A stretch of DNA of 64,000 bases, taken from assembly GCF_024639375.1 (NCBI RefSeq), contig NZ_JAHEIM010000002.1, positions 78,107 to 142,106 on the forward strand. Reading direction: 5' to 3'. Positions 8,897-17,628 of the stretch are shown here, piece by piece. The notes under the pieces are model-generated. The model had not been told where the DNA came from. It searched no databases and was given only the letters and a program-made list of their open reading frames with translations. A program made the position numbers and the translations under genes. How positions within the stretch are numbered: position 1 is the first letter of the stretch; every line of letters starts with the position of its first letter. Origin of the DNA: Rhodoluna sp. GTDB taxonomy: Bacteria; Actinomycetota; Actinomycetes; Actinomycetales; Microbacteriaceae.

Positions 8897-9852
8897 TGCC
8901 GATTTATGCTGCTGGAGCTCTGCTGTGGCGCGAAGTAAATGGGGAACTTCTTGTTGCAATGATTCACCGCGCCCGTCGCAACGACTGGAGCTGGCCTAAG
9001 GGCAAACTTGACCCGGGTGAAACTCTGCCTCAAACTGCTGTGCGCGAAATTCACGAAGAAACTGGTTTGAAAATCAAACTCGGCCCGTTTCTAGATGTGA
9101 TGAAGTACCACGTTCCATCTGGCCAACCAAAAGAAGTTCACTATTGGTCTGCGCGCGTAACCGACGCTGCGCTGAGGCGCTCAACGTTTGAGCCGGGCGA
9201 AGAAGTGGCCAAGGTGGAATGGAAAACTCCCGAAGAAGCGCGCGCGCTGCTTACCTATTCGGTGGATCACAACGTTTTGGATAAATTTTTAGTGTTGCAC
9301 GCAGCTGAACTGCACAGGACCAAACCGATTATTATTTTGCGCCATGCTAAGGCAACCCCACGATCTGATTGGAAGGGTGGCAAAAACGTTGAAGACGGAA
9401 TGCGTCCGCTGCTTCCGGCCGGTTTTGATCAGGCAAAAAAACTTGTTCCATTGATTTCTGCCTTCGGCCCAACCCGAGTAGTCACCAGCCCCTGGGAGCG
9501 CTGCTTCACCACGGTTTACCCATATGCCAAATTCCGCAATCTCACAATTGTTGAGCGCTCACAGCTAAGTGAACTCGGCAACAAAAAAGGCCCGAAGCGC
9601 ACCCAAAAGGTGGTCAAAGATCTGATTGCTAAAAATTGTTCGGCGGTTGTGTGCTCGCACCGCCCAGCACTGCCAACCATTCTCGAAACTTTTGTGCCTC
9701 ATGGCGAATGGCAACATGTCGCTGCAATCAAAGAGGCTACCGATTTGAAGCCAGCCGAGATGCTCGTAGTTCACATCGCTAAAAAGGGCGACAAGCGCAA
9801 AATTGTGTCGGTTGAACGTCACACCACCGAGACCCCGCCAGACAAGATTTAG
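8896..9852 (+). CDS. mutT1: Nudix hydrolase fused to histidine phosphatase (MutT1 type)
   Basis: 318 residues. The N-terminal Nudix domain (1-135) has the box GETLPQTAVREIHEETGLKI (about residues 42-61). The C-terminal histidine-phosphatase domain (about 145-300) starts with IILRHAKAT and carries the second His in VVCSHRPALP. This fusion is known in actinobacterial MutT1, which removes 8-oxo-GTP/dGTP and diadenosine polyphosphates in two steps. The ppk-mutT1 neighbourhood is also known from mycobacteria. One-base overlap with ppk implies cotranslation. Confidence 0.87.
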   Translation: MPIYAAGALLWREVNGELLVAMIHRARRNDWSWPKGKLDPGETLPQTAVREIHEETGLKIKLGPFLDVMKYHVPSGQPKEVHYWSARVTDAALRRSTFEPGEEVAKVEWKTPEEARALLTYSVDHNVLDKFLVLHAAELHRTKPIIILRHAKATPRSDWKGGKNVEDGMRPLLPAGFDQAKKLVPLISAFGPTRVVTSPWERCFTTVYPYAKFRNLTIVERSQLSELGNKKGPKRTQKVVKDLIAKNCSAVVCSHRPALPTILETFVPHGEWQHVAAIKEATDLKPAEMLVVHIAKKGDKRKIVSVERHTTETPPDKI

Positions 9853-9867
9853 CCGTAGGGTGAAGGC

Positions 9868-11379
9868 ATGAACGATTCAGCGAGCGCTGGCCTTCCACTC
9901 TTGCGCAGTGCCGATGGCAAACCTGCCCTGTGCCTTGTCACCGGTGCCACCGGATATATTGGCGGCCGTCTGATTATCGAGCTGCTGAAGCACGGCTATC
10001 GAGTTCGTGTGCTGGCTAGAAATGCGTCCCGCCTCAAAACACATCCGTGGATTGACCAGGTTGAAGTAGTTGAAGGCGACGCCATGAATGAACTCGCCCT
10101 CAAAGATGCGTTGACCGGCGTTGACGTCGCCTATTACCTGCTTCATGCACTGATGTCGAAAGACAACTTTGAAGAACAAGAGCACGAAATGGCTGAACTT
10201 TTCAGTCGTGTTGCGTTGCAAAACAAAGTGCGTCGCATTGTTTATCTAGGTGGAATCATTGCGCCAAACCAAACCATGTCACCTCACCTGCAGGCGCGCG
10301 CCGACACCGGTGAAATTTTGCGCAAGTCAGGTGTGCCAACCATCGAGTTGCGCGCCGGCGTTGTGATTGGCTCGGGTTCAGCATCGTTTGAAATGTTGCG
10401 CTACTTGACTGAGCGTTTGCCAATCATGACTGTTCCAAAATGGGTAAACGTGCGCATTCAGCCGATCGCCATTCGCGATGTGTTGCGTTACCTAGTTGGT
10501 GCCGCAGCGTTGCCGCCAGAAATTTCAGACGCATTCGATATCGGTGGGCCACAGGTTTTCACTTACAAAGAGATGATGCAGCAATACGCCGAAGCCGCTG
10601 GTCTGCGTCGTCGAATCATCATTCCGGTGCCGGTGTTGACACCGCGACTTTCAAGTGGCTGGGTTGGTCTTGTGACACCCGTGCCTTACACGCTGGCCAA
10701 GCGATTGGTGGCGAGCCTTAAGAACGAAGTGGTTGCTGCGGATGATCGCATCCGAGGTTTAATTGCAGACCCAGCTGATGGCCTAACCCCTTTTAAGCGC
10801 GCAGTGCGATTGGCGCTCACCAAGATCAAAGACGCACGAGTTGAAACTCGTTGGAGTGACGCTTCGGTGCCGGGCACACCATCTGAGCCGCTACCTACTG
10901 ACCCCGACTGGGCCGGTGGCACGCTCTATAAAGATGTTCGCGTGGTGCACACCAGCGACTCAGTTGCAGAAGTTTGGAAACGCATCGAGAGCATTGGTGG
11001 CGATCACGGTTATTCAACTGCCACTTGGGCTTGGGAATTGCGCGGCCTTGCCGACCGCATGATTGGTGGCGTTGGTTTGCGCCGCGGTCGACGTGATCCA
11101 AATCATTTGCAGGTTGGTGACGCCGTGGATTTTTGGCGTGTGGAAGCACTCAACAAGAATCAGTTGCTTCGCTTGCGTGCCGAAATGAAAATGCCAGGTC
11201 TAGCCTGGTTGGAATTTGCAGTTGAACCAGACCCTGAGACAAGTGGTTCGATTCTCACCCAGGTGGCAATCTATGCTCCGCGCGGATTGCTGGGGCACGC
11301 CTATTGGTGGGCAGTCTGGCCAATGCACGGTTTGGTATTTCCTTCAATGGCTCGCTACTGCGCACAAGGCAAGAAATAA
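9868..11379 (+). CDS. NAD(P)-binding epimerase-like protein with DUF2867-type C-terminus
   Basis: 503 residues. The N-terminal half is an atypical short-chain dehydrogenase/NmrA-like Rossmann fold (LVTGATGYIGGRLIIELLKHG, about residues 23-43). The C-terminal half (about 345-500) resembles DUF2867, a lipid/START-like domain (GGVGLRRGRRDPNHLQVGDAVDFWRVEAL). Such two-domain proteins are common in actinobacteria, but their substrate is unknown. The AAGG site just upstream supports the ATG. It is probably cotranscribed with the preceding gene (15-base gap). Confidence 0.7.
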   Translation: MNDSASAGLPLLRSADGKPALCLVTGATGYIGGRLIIELLKHGYRVRVLARNASRLKTHPWIDQVEVVEGDAMNELALKDALTGVDVAYYLLHALMSKDNFEEQEHEMAELFSRVALQNKVRRIVYLGGIIAPNQTMSPHLQARADTGEILRKSGVPTIELRAGVVIGSGSASFEMLRYLTERLPIMTVPKWVNVRIQPIAIRDVLRYLVGAAALPPEISDAFDIGGPQVFTYKEMMQQYAEAAGLRRRIIIPVPVLTPRLSSGWVGLVTPVPYTLAKRLVASLKNEVVAADDRIRGLIADPADGLTPFKRAVRLALTKIKDARVETRWSDASVPGTPSEPLPTDPDWAGGTLYKDVRVVHTSDSVAEVWKRIESIGGDHGYSTATWAWELRGLADRMIGGVGLRRGRRDPNHLQVGDAVDFWRVEALNKNQLLRLRAEMKMPGLAWLEFAVEPDPETSGSILTQVAIYAPRGLLGHAYWWAVWPMHGLVFPSMARYCAQGKK

Positions 11380-11405
11380 AACCTTTCTCTAAATAGACTG
11401 GCTTG

Positions 11406-12293
11406 ATGAAGAAAACCACTTGGGCCGCAATTGCGCTTACAGCGGTTGCAGTTTCTTGGGGCGCAGCATTCGTTCTAATGAAAGACGCAATCAACGCGCA
11501 GCCGTTTTATGACTTTCTTGCGATTCGATTCACAATCGCAGCAGCGGTGATGATTGCTTTTCGCCCTCGTGTTTTCAAAGCCATCGACAAAACCATGCTT
11601 AAGCACGGCATTCCCCTGGGATTACTTTTGGCGTCGGGATACATCACTCAAACAATTGGTCTTGAACTTTCTACTGCAGCCATCACCGGTTTCATCACCG
11701 GCCTTTACGTGGTTTTGACTCCCCTTTTTGGTTGGCTCATTTTTCAGCAAAAAGTTGGCAAGCAACTTATCTGGGGCGTTGCCCTGGCAACAGTGGCCCT
11801 GGCACTCATTTCTATCAATGGCGTGAGTTTTGAAATAGGGCAGCTGTGGGTTGTTTTGTGTGCCGTGCTATTTGCCGCCCACATTGTTGGCCTAGGTGTT
11901 TGGAGCCCTGGCAAAGATGTTTACGCACTCACCCTGGTTCAGCTTTTGGTGGTTGGCGCGGTTAGTTGGGTCGGGGCATTCACCGATGGTGCTTACCAAT
12001 CTCCCCCGGATGGCGCCGGCTGGTTCGCGGTTCTGTTCACCGCTGTGTTCTCAACGGCAATTGCCTTCTTGGTGCAGACCTGGTCGCAATCCATTATGGA
12101 TGCCTCGCGAGTGGCGATTCTGCTAACCAGTGAAGTGGTTTGGGCGGCAGTTATCGCTGTGATGATTGGCCAGGAATCCCTAGCTTTCAAGACCGTGATT
12201 GGCGGTGCCATCATGATCGCTGCCATGTTGATTGTGGAGTGGCCAACAAAAGAGGTGCGGGAAGAACTTATCCAGCCGCGCTTGTTAGACTAA
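11406..12293 (+). CDS. EamA-family (DMT) transporter
   Basis: About 295 residues with ten hydrophobic helices in two five-helix EamA repeats. AVSWGAAFVLMKDAI at the N-terminus and the FLVQTWSQSIMDASRVAILLTSEVVWAAV region near the end are typical of drug/metabolite transporters. The substrate is not predictable. ATG 11406 was preferred to the overlapping TTG 11403. Confidence 0.8.
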   Translation: MKKTTWAAIALTAVAVSWGAAFVLMKDAINAQPFYDFLAIRFTIAAAVMIAFRPRVFKAIDKTMLKHGIPLGLLLASGYITQTIGLELSTAAITGFITGLYVVLTPLFGWLIFQQKVGKQLIWGVALATVALALISINGVSFEIGQLWVVLCAVLFAAHIVGLGVWSPGKDVYALTLVQLLVVGAVSWVGAFTDGAYQSPPDGAGWFAVLFTAVFSTAIAFLVQTWSQSIMDASRVAILLTSEVVWAAVIAVMIGQESLAFKTVIGGAIMIAAMLIVEWPTKEVREELIQPRLLD

Positions 12294-12316
12294 TAGGCGT
12301 TGCCTTTTGGCAGCAT

Positions 12317-12390
12317 GGGCCTCTAGCTCAGTTGGTTAGAGCAACGGACTTTTAATCCGTGGGTCGTCGGTTCGATCCCGACGGGGCCTA
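12317..12390 (+). tRNA. tRNA-Lys (anticodon TTT)
   Basis: A full cloverleaf of 74 bases without encoded CCA. Seven-pair acceptor with a G-U at 1:72 and one internal U-G pair, D arm GCTC/GAGC, anticodon stem ACGGA/TCCGT enclosing CTTTTAA, T stem GTCGG/CCGAC with TTCGATC loop, discriminator A. It lies immediately left of the aromatic island. Confidence 0.97.
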
Positions 12391-12394
12391 CGAG

Positions 12395-12427
12395 AACCTC
12401 ATCCTCCACGATGAGGTTTTCTTTTTT
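12395..12427 (+). terminator. Rho-independent terminator after tRNA-Lys
   Basis: Stem AACCTCATC/GATGAGGTT with a CTCCAC loop, followed by TTCTTTTTT. Its T-run overlaps the stop codon of the convergent aldehyde dehydrogenase gene. Confidence 0.85.
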
Positions 12428-13880
12428 AACGCTCGCGGTGAATTGACTTCATGCGCACATACGCGCCAATGGCCTCTGGGCCATATTCCATGCCCATGCC
12501 GCTGTCTTTCCAGCCACCAAACGGTGCGGCCAGGTTTGAACCGTAGAAGTTGATGCCAACCGAACCAGTTTCGATTCGGTGCGCCAACTTTTCGGCGCGA
12601 TCTGGGTCGCTGGTGAAAATCGAACCGCCGAGTCCGAAGGCTGAGTCGTTAGCAATTCGCACTGCATCGTCTTCGTCTTCAAAAGGAATGACCACCAATA
12701 CCGGGCCAAAGATTTCTTCTTGAGCAATGCGCATGCTGTTGTCGACGTTGGCAAACACGGTTGGCTTCACATAGAAACCGCGCTCAATGCCTTCCGGCAT
12801 TCCCTCGCCGCCAACGGCTACCTGAGCGCCTTCGGCAATGCCAATGCGAATGTACTCAGCAACGGTGTCGCGCTGGCGACTCGAGGCTGACGGGCCATAA
12901 ACGGTGGCCGGGTCAAACGGGTCGCCAATTTTGGTTGCTGCCACAGTTGCAGCCACTGCATCGACGACATCTTTGTAGATGCTTTTTGGTGCCAGGATGC
13001 GGGTTGAGTTGTAGCAAGTTTGGCCAGTGTTGCGCAAACAGGTGCGATTCAAAATGCTGGCAAAATCTTCGAGCTTGGCATCAGGCAGAATGATGCTCGC
13101 TGACTTACCGCCAAGTTCGAGAGTGACTGGGCGAAGCAATCTTGCAGCCTGTTCGGCAATCGTGCGGCCGGCCCCGGTTGAACCGGTGAAGGCAACCTTG
13201 GCAACCAACGGGTGCTGCACCAGTAGACCACCGGTTTTTGCATTACCAGTGACTAGGTTGATTACGCCTGCTGGAATACCTGCAGCAACTGATGCTTCAA
13301 TGAGAACGCGCAAGTCAAGTGGAGTTTCGGAAGCTGGCTTGATGACCACTGTGCAACCAGCAATCAGTGCCGGCGCAAGCTTCACCATCACAAGTGTTAG
13401 CGGAAAGTTCCAAGGAGCAATCAACACACAAACGCCGCGCGGTTCGCGACGAACTACCGTGTATTTATTTGGCGAACCCGGAAAGTCACGACGATCATCT
13501 TGGTCGACATAATCAGCCAGCGATGCGTAGTAGCGCAAAATGCCAGCCGAGTGCGAGGCAGCCGACGAGCTTTCAGAAATAGGTGTTCCGTTTTCTGTGG
13601 TGATCATGCGACCCATTGCATCACCACGAGCAGTAAGTTCGTCGGCAAACTTCAACATAATTTCGGCACGCTTGGCTGCGCCGATTTCGCTCCACACGCC
13701 ACTCTTAAAAGCCGCACGTGCAGCTTTTACCGCAGCATCGGCATCGGCCTCATCGCCAACTGGAACCTCGCCCCAGATTTCTTCGGTGGCTGGGTTGGCA
13801 ACTCGGTTTCGTTCGGTCGAGTGAGCCTTTACCCACTGACCTCCAATAAAGAGGTCATCGTGGAACTCTTGAAGTTTCAT
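12426..13880 (-). CDS. Aldehyde dehydrogenase (CreC-like, aromatic aldehyde oxidation)
   Basis: 484 residues of the NAD(P)+-dependent ALDH superfamily. Visible: APWNFP (about 155-160), the GSTGAG cofactor loop, the general base Glu of LELGGKS (about 255) and the catalytic Cys in NTGQTCYNSTR (about 289). It is the last gene of the leftward cre-like run, 8 bases after the HD gene. By analogy with CreC of Corynebacterium glutamicum it should oxidise 4-hydroxybenzaldehyde or its phosphate to the acid; that substrate is inference. The ATG at 13880 fits the family N-terminus; longer in-frame extensions overlap the upstream gene. Confidence 0.85.
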   Translation of the reverse strand: MKLQEFHDDLFIGGQWVKAHSTERNRVANPATEEIWGEVPVGDEADADAAVKAARAAFKSGVWSEIGAAKRAEIMLKFADELTARGDAMGRMITTENGTPISESSSAASHSAGILRYYASLADYVDQDDRRDFPGSPNKYTVVRREPRGVCVLIAPWNFPLTLVMVKLAPALIAGCTVVIKPASETPLDLRVLIEASVAAGIPAGVINLVTGNAKTGGLLVQHPLVAKVAFTGSTGAGRTIAEQAARLLRPVTLELGGKSASIILPDAKLEDFASILNRTCLRNTGQTCYNSTRILAPKSIYKDVVDAVAATVAATKIGDPFDPATVYGPSASSRQRDTVAEYIRIGIAEGAQVAVGGEGMPEGIERGFYVKPTVFANVDNSMRIAQEEIFGPVLVVIPFEDEDDAVRIANDSAFGLGGSIFTSDPDRAEKLAHRIETGSVGINFYGSNLAAPFGGWKDSGMGMEYGPEAIGAYVRMKSIHRER

Positions 13881-13888
13881 GCTTAGTC

Positions 13889-14533
13889 CTAAATAACGTC
13901 GAGCTTTAGAAGTTCGATAGAACGCGCCAACTCCGCTGAGGCAAGTGCACGCGCGGTTTCGGTGATCAACTCTGGATAAGTGGTTTCCTGAAGTTGAATG
14001 CGGTACTGGCTTGGAGTCTTTTTGAACCAACCGCTGGCCAAAGCAATGCCAGCAGGAGTAAAGCGCCAGAGTCGGTCTGCGTCACGCACCAGTGAGTCTT
14101 CGATGCTGTAAGACTCCATGCGTGTGTCGTGACCATCGATAATGTCGGTGACGCGCTTGATGGTTTCTTCGTCGTATCCCAAGCCAGGCAACACTTCCCG
14201 GGCGATGTTGCAGCCCTCTAGTTCGTGAAGTCGACGAATGTCACTCTTGCGCCAATCACCTTGAAAACCCTCGGTGAAAATCTTCGATTCATCGCAACGA
14301 GACCAACCGGTGTCGTGCAACAGAATTGCGGTGCGAGTGACCAGCGGGTCAGCTTCTGGGTGTGCATCCAGAAGAAACTCGGCAAACATCACCGAAAGCG
14401 GAGTGTGAATGTCATTGCCGCGAGAACGCAACGGCTGCTCCACTGCGCGCCACAGGTCATCCAAGTTTGTCCAGGTGCCACTTGGGTTTTTACCGCCGGC
14501 AACAGTGGCGACAGTTTCGATCGTGTAAGACAT
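13889..14533 (-). CDS. HD-domain protein, putative aryl-phosphate phosphohydrolase (CreD-like, copy 1)
   Basis: About 214 residues. HD-superfamily metal ligands are visible: His about 43 (NDIHTPL), His-Asp 73-74 (LLHDTGW), further His in HELEG and DGHD, and Asp about 151 (VRDADRLW). Members are metal-dependent phosphohydrolases. In the C. glutamicum cre pathway an HD protein (CreD) removes the phosphate after methyl oxidation, so the same role is inferred. It is a paralogue of the gene at 16906-17607. ATG 14533 has GAAAG nine bases upstream; an in-frame TTG at 14542 is an alternative. Confidence 0.7.
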   Translation of the reverse strand: MSYTIETVATVAGGKNPSGTWTNLDDLWRAVEQPLRSRGNDIHTPLSVMFAEFLLDAHPEADPLVTRTAILLHDTGWSRCDESKIFTEGFQGDWRKSDIRRLHELEGCNIAREVLPGLGYDEETIKRVTDIIDGHDTRMESYSIEDSLVRDADRLWRFTPAGIALASGWFKKTPSQYRIQLQETTYPELITETARALASAELARSIELLKLDVI

Positions 14534-14548
14534 CTTGTTCAACTTTCG

Positions 14549-15784
14549 TTAAGCGGTGACTAGGGTTTTTAGAGCTACCGAAGAATCCGCAGCGGCATCC
14601 GCTGGAATTGTTTGAGCATTGGTGAGGCATTTGCGAACTGCCATGTAATCGGAAACGTGGTTGACCGCATCAACAGCGATGAGTCGACCGTTTTTGTAAT
14701 ACAAAACACTGAATGAATCTTCATCTGGATTGCCACGTACAACCGTTTGGTCATAACCGGTAGAAAGGCCAGCAATCTGAAGTTTGATGTCGGCCTGGTC
14801 ACTCCAGAACCATGGCAACGCGTGGTAGCTCTCGCGCTTGCCCAACAGAGTCTTGGCTGCAACGTGAGCCTGGTCAACCGCATTCTGCACCGACTCGAGT
14901 CGAACCAAGCCTTCTGAGCCAGTTGGGTTTGGCAACATCACGGCATCGCCGGCTGCAACAACAAGTGGGTTCGAAGTCTGAGCAAATTCATCAACCAGAA
15001 TTGCGCCATTTGCCAACTCGAGACCAAGTAGGTTAGCCACTTCGGTGCGAGCCAGCACACCAATGCCAACCATCACGATTTCAGCTGGAATCACTGAGCC
15101 ATCTTCGAGGGCAACACCACTGACTTTGCCGTTGGCACCTTCGAAGTGACTGATTCGCGCGTTTAGTGTGATCTTCGCGCCGCGACGCTCGTGGGCGTTC
15201 TTGAAGTATTCACTGGTGAATGGGCAAACTGCGCGGGCCATCATGCGATCTGCGCCTTCAAGCACTGTCACATTTTTGCCAGCCTTGGTGGCCACTGCAG
15301 CAACCTCAAGACCAATGAAACCACCACCGATAACCACGACGTTTTTGGCAGCTTCCCAACGCTCTTTTAGTTTGCGGGCATCTGCCAACGAACGCATGTA
15401 GAGCACACCATCAAGGTCTGAGCCTGCGATCTCCAGCTTGCGTGGGACCGACCCTGGGGTTAGCGCCATGCGATCAAACTCAATGGTCTTGCCCGAAGCG
15501 GTGGTGGCAACACCGCCGTTTTCAGTGGTGCTGATGTTAACCACGGCATCACCCAAAACCAACTCGATGTTGTTGTCGGCATAGAACTTTTGGTTTCTAA
15601 ACTCAAGACTCTCTTCATCGGCCTCGCCATAAAGAAATGCCTTCGACAGCGGAGGTCGCTGATATGGAAGTTGACTCTCGTCGCCAATCATCGTGATTGA
15701 ACCAGTGAATCCTTCTTCACGAAGGCTGTCGGCAATCTGCATGCCGGCTTGGCCGGCACCAATGATGAGAATTTTGTTTGTCAT
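14549..15784 (-). CDS. NAD(P)H-dependent ferredoxin reductase for the P450 (CreE-like)
   Basis: 411 residues, FAD-dependent oxidoreductase of the putidaredoxin/rhodocoxin-reductase type. The FAD-binding motif IIGAGQAGMQIADSL is at the N-terminus, NAD(P)-binding VVIGGGFIGLEVAAVA around residues 144-159, and AAGDAV(ML) near 290. It would pass electrons from NAD(P)H to the neighbouring [2Fe-2S] ferredoxin and on to the P450 encoded at 20644-21879. Two bases separate it from the ferredoxin gene. Equivalent to CreE in the cre system by context. Confidence 0.88.
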   Translation of the reverse strand: MTNKILIIGAGQAGMQIADSLREEGFTGSITMIGDESQLPYQRPPLSKAFLYGEADEESLEFRNQKFYADNNIELVLGDAVVNISTTENGGVATTASGKTIEFDRMALTPGSVPRKLEIAGSDLDGVLYMRSLADARKLKERWEAAKNVVVIGGGFIGLEVAAVATKAGKNVTVLEGADRMMARAVCPFTSEYFKNAHERRGAKITLNARISHFEGANGKVSGVALEDGSVIPAEIVMVGIGVLARTEVANLLGLELANGAILVDEFAQTSNPLVVAAGDAVMLPNPTGSEGLVRLESVQNAVDQAHVAAKTLLGKRESYHALPWFWSDQADIKLQIAGLSTGYDQTVVRGNPDEDSFSVLYYKNGRLIAVDAVNHVSDYMAVRKCLTNAQTIPADAAADSSVALKTLVTA

Positions 15785-15786
15785 GA

Positions 15787-16110
15787 TTAGACCTGCTTCG
15801 GTGCAATCGTTACTCGAAGGCCATCAAAATCTGCACACATCTTGATTTGGCAGCTTAGGCGTGAGTGTTCACGACGATCGGTTACTGCGCCATCGAGCAT
15901 GTCATCTTCGACTTCACCCGGGCCACCAACTACGTCTGCAAATTCATCCGCTACAAAAACATGGCAGGTGGCACAGGCGCAAGCGCCGCCACACTCGGCA
16001 ACGATTCCGCGAACACCATTCTTAACTGCAGTCTCCATTACTGAATCGCCATCGCGAGCGTCCAGAGTAGTTTCTGAACCATCCGGAAGGATGTATGTGA
16101 CTTTTGGCAT
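15787..16110 (-). CDS. [2Fe-2S] ferredoxin (CreF-like)
   Basis: 107 residues, adrenodoxin/putidaredoxin type. Cluster ligands are visible as C-x5-C-x2-C in ECGGACACATC plus a fourth Cys in RLSCQIKM. It probably shuttles single electrons from the adjacent reductase to the P450. The order SDR - ferredoxin - reductase on one strand is consistent with a dedicated P450 electron-transfer chain. Confidence 0.92.
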   Translation of the reverse strand: MPKVTYILPDGSETTLDARDGDSVMETAVKNGVRGIVAECGGACACATCHVFVADEFADVVGGPGEVEDDMLDGAVTDRREHSRLSCQIKMCADFDGLRVTIAPKQV

Positions 16111-16141
16111 TATGGCTACTTTCTGTTGTGCTTCTGTTTGG

Positions 16142-16903
16142 TTAGATGAATTGCTTGCCGCCGTCGACCACCAGGGTTTGACCCGTGATGAAATCGGCTT
16201 TGGTTGAAGCTAAAAAGATTGCTGCGCCAACGATGTCTTCTGGTTGACTTGCTCGTTTAAGTGCACCACGGTCTACTCCGTAATTCTCGGCATTCTCAAT
16301 GAGTGAGAGACTGGCATCGGTCAAAGTGAACCCCGGGGCAATTGCGTTCACGGTCACACCGCTTGCGCCAACTTCTTTGGCCATCACGCGGGTCAAACCA
16401 ATCACCGCGGATTTCGACGCAACGTAGTGCATCCAAAGAGGTGAACCACTGAACACAGTGGCCGAAGCGATGTTCACAATGCGTCCACCCGGTTGAGTCA
16501 TCTTTGGGTAGACCGAAGCAGAACATAGCCAAGCACCCTTGACGTTCACGGCCATCACGCGATCCCAGTCGTCTGGGTCGATGTCGGTGAATTTCTCTCG
16601 CTTGATGGTTGCGTAGATTGCTGCGTTGTTCACCAGCACATCGATGCGACCAAAAGCTTTGATTGCCTCTTCGGCAAGGTTGTCGGTTGACTGCTTCTTA
16701 GTGACATCAACCTGAATAGCTTTAGCCTGACCACCTGCAGCTTCAACCAACTTAACGGTTTCTGCTAGGCCAGCCTCTTGCAGGTCAGCCGCAATTATCT
16801 TGGCGCCCTCGGCCGCAAAGCCCAGGGCAAATTCGCGACCCAAGCCACCGGCCGCGCCGGTGATGATGACTACTTTGTCGTTCAGTTCGAATCCGACTGC
16901 CAT
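16142..16903 (-). CDS. Short-chain alcohol dehydrogenase (CreG-like role)
   Basis: 253 residues, classical SDR. Cofactor motif GAAGGLGREFA (about residues 16-26), NNAA in the middle, catalytic Ser plus Tyr/Lys in YVASKSAV (about 152-159), and the C-terminal GQTLVVDGGK. Asp in IIAADLQ suggests NAD(H) preference. By context it should oxidise the benzylic alcohol made by the P450 to the aldehyde, the step done by CreG in C. glutamicum; the exact substrate (free or phosphorylated) is inferred. Two bases separate it from the preceding HD gene. Confidence 0.82.
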   Translation of the reverse strand: MAVGFELNDKVVIITGAAGGLGREFALGFAAEGAKIIAADLQEAGLAETVKLVEAAGGQAKAIQVDVTKKQSTDNLAEEAIKAFGRIDVLVNNAAIYATIKREKFTDIDPDDWDRVMAVNVKGAWLCSASVYPKMTQPGGRIVNIASATVFSGSPLWMHYVASKSAVIGLTRVMAKEVGASGVTVNAIAPGFTLTDASLSLIENAENYGVDRGALKRASQPEDIVGAAIFLASTKADFITGQTLVVDGGKQFI

Positions 16904-16905
16904 CT

Positions 16906-17607
16906 CTATTCCTTTGGTCGATACGTTTTAGAAAGCTGCGGGGTCTGATCAATGCAAGCCAGGCTCACGAGCACTCGGCTCATGGCGCGACCAGCATCGG
17001 TAAAAAGCTCGTTGTAAGCGCGAAAAGCGCAGAGTCGTAATGACTGCTCATCGTTGAGGCCGAACCAGTCGTTTACAACGCGACGGCCGTGCGGGGTGAC
17101 TCGCCAAATTTTGTCGGCGTCTTTCACTAGCGAGTCATTCAAGCTGATCGGTTGCAAGCGCGAATCGTGACCGTCGATGATGTCACAAATCTCATCAATG
17201 TCTGAGGCAGGCAAACCAACCTCGGTAAGAATGCGTCGAGCAATCTTGGCGCCTTCTTTTTCGTGCTGAATGATCAGGTGAGCTCGTGAGCCGTCTTTGT
17301 CTGGCGCGATGGCCTCAAGGTTTTCGCGCTCGTCAACGGTTGACCAACCGATGTCGTGAATCAGAATTGCTGGCAACACAATGTTTTCTTGTGCTTCTGG
17401 AATCTGCGACAGCAAAGCATTTGCAATGCCATAGGCATACAGGCAGTGTGCGTCATTATCGCGAGTCTTTAGGTAATCCTTGGCAAGCTGCCAAATGGCA
17501 GCATCACGATCGGTGAGTTGAATTAGCCCAGGCACCATTTCTGGTGCTGGCAATTTAGCCGTGACTTCACGACCTAAGTAATTAACTACTTCGCGAGATG
17601 CTGCCAT
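16906..17607 (-). CDS. HD-domain protein, putative aryl-phosphate phosphohydrolase (CreD-like, copy 2)
   Basis: 233 residues. Metal-ligand pattern: His about 54 (NDAHCLY), His-Asp 84-85 (LIHDIGW), HE in IIQHEKEGAKIARR, DIIDGHDSR (about 142-150) and Asp about 163 (LVKDADKIWRVTP). It shares the same motif order with the HD protein at 13889-14533, so the two are diverged paralogues. Either or both could hydrolyse the aryl phosphate intermediate. It lies directly between the synthase subunits and the SDR, which ties it to the pathway. Confidence 0.7.
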   Translation of the reverse strand: MAASREVVNYLGREVTAKLPAPEMVPGLIQLTDRDAAIWQLAKDYLKTRDNDAHCLYAYGIANALLSQIPEAQENIVLPAILIHDIGWSTVDERENLEAIAPDKDGSRAHLIIQHEKEGAKIARRILTEVGLPASDIDEICDIIDGHDSRLQPISLNDSLVKDADKIWRVTPHGRRVVNDWFGLNDEQSLRLCAFRAYNELFTDAGRAMSRVLVSLACIDQTPQLSKTYRPKE

Positions 17608-17628
17608 TTGTCTGCTGCTTTCTAGAAA

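Noticed and set aside
13027..13512. A 161-codon plus-strand frame inside the aldehyde dehydrogenase gene
   Set aside because: Antisense to the catalytic region of a well-conserved enzyme and without any recognisable motif.
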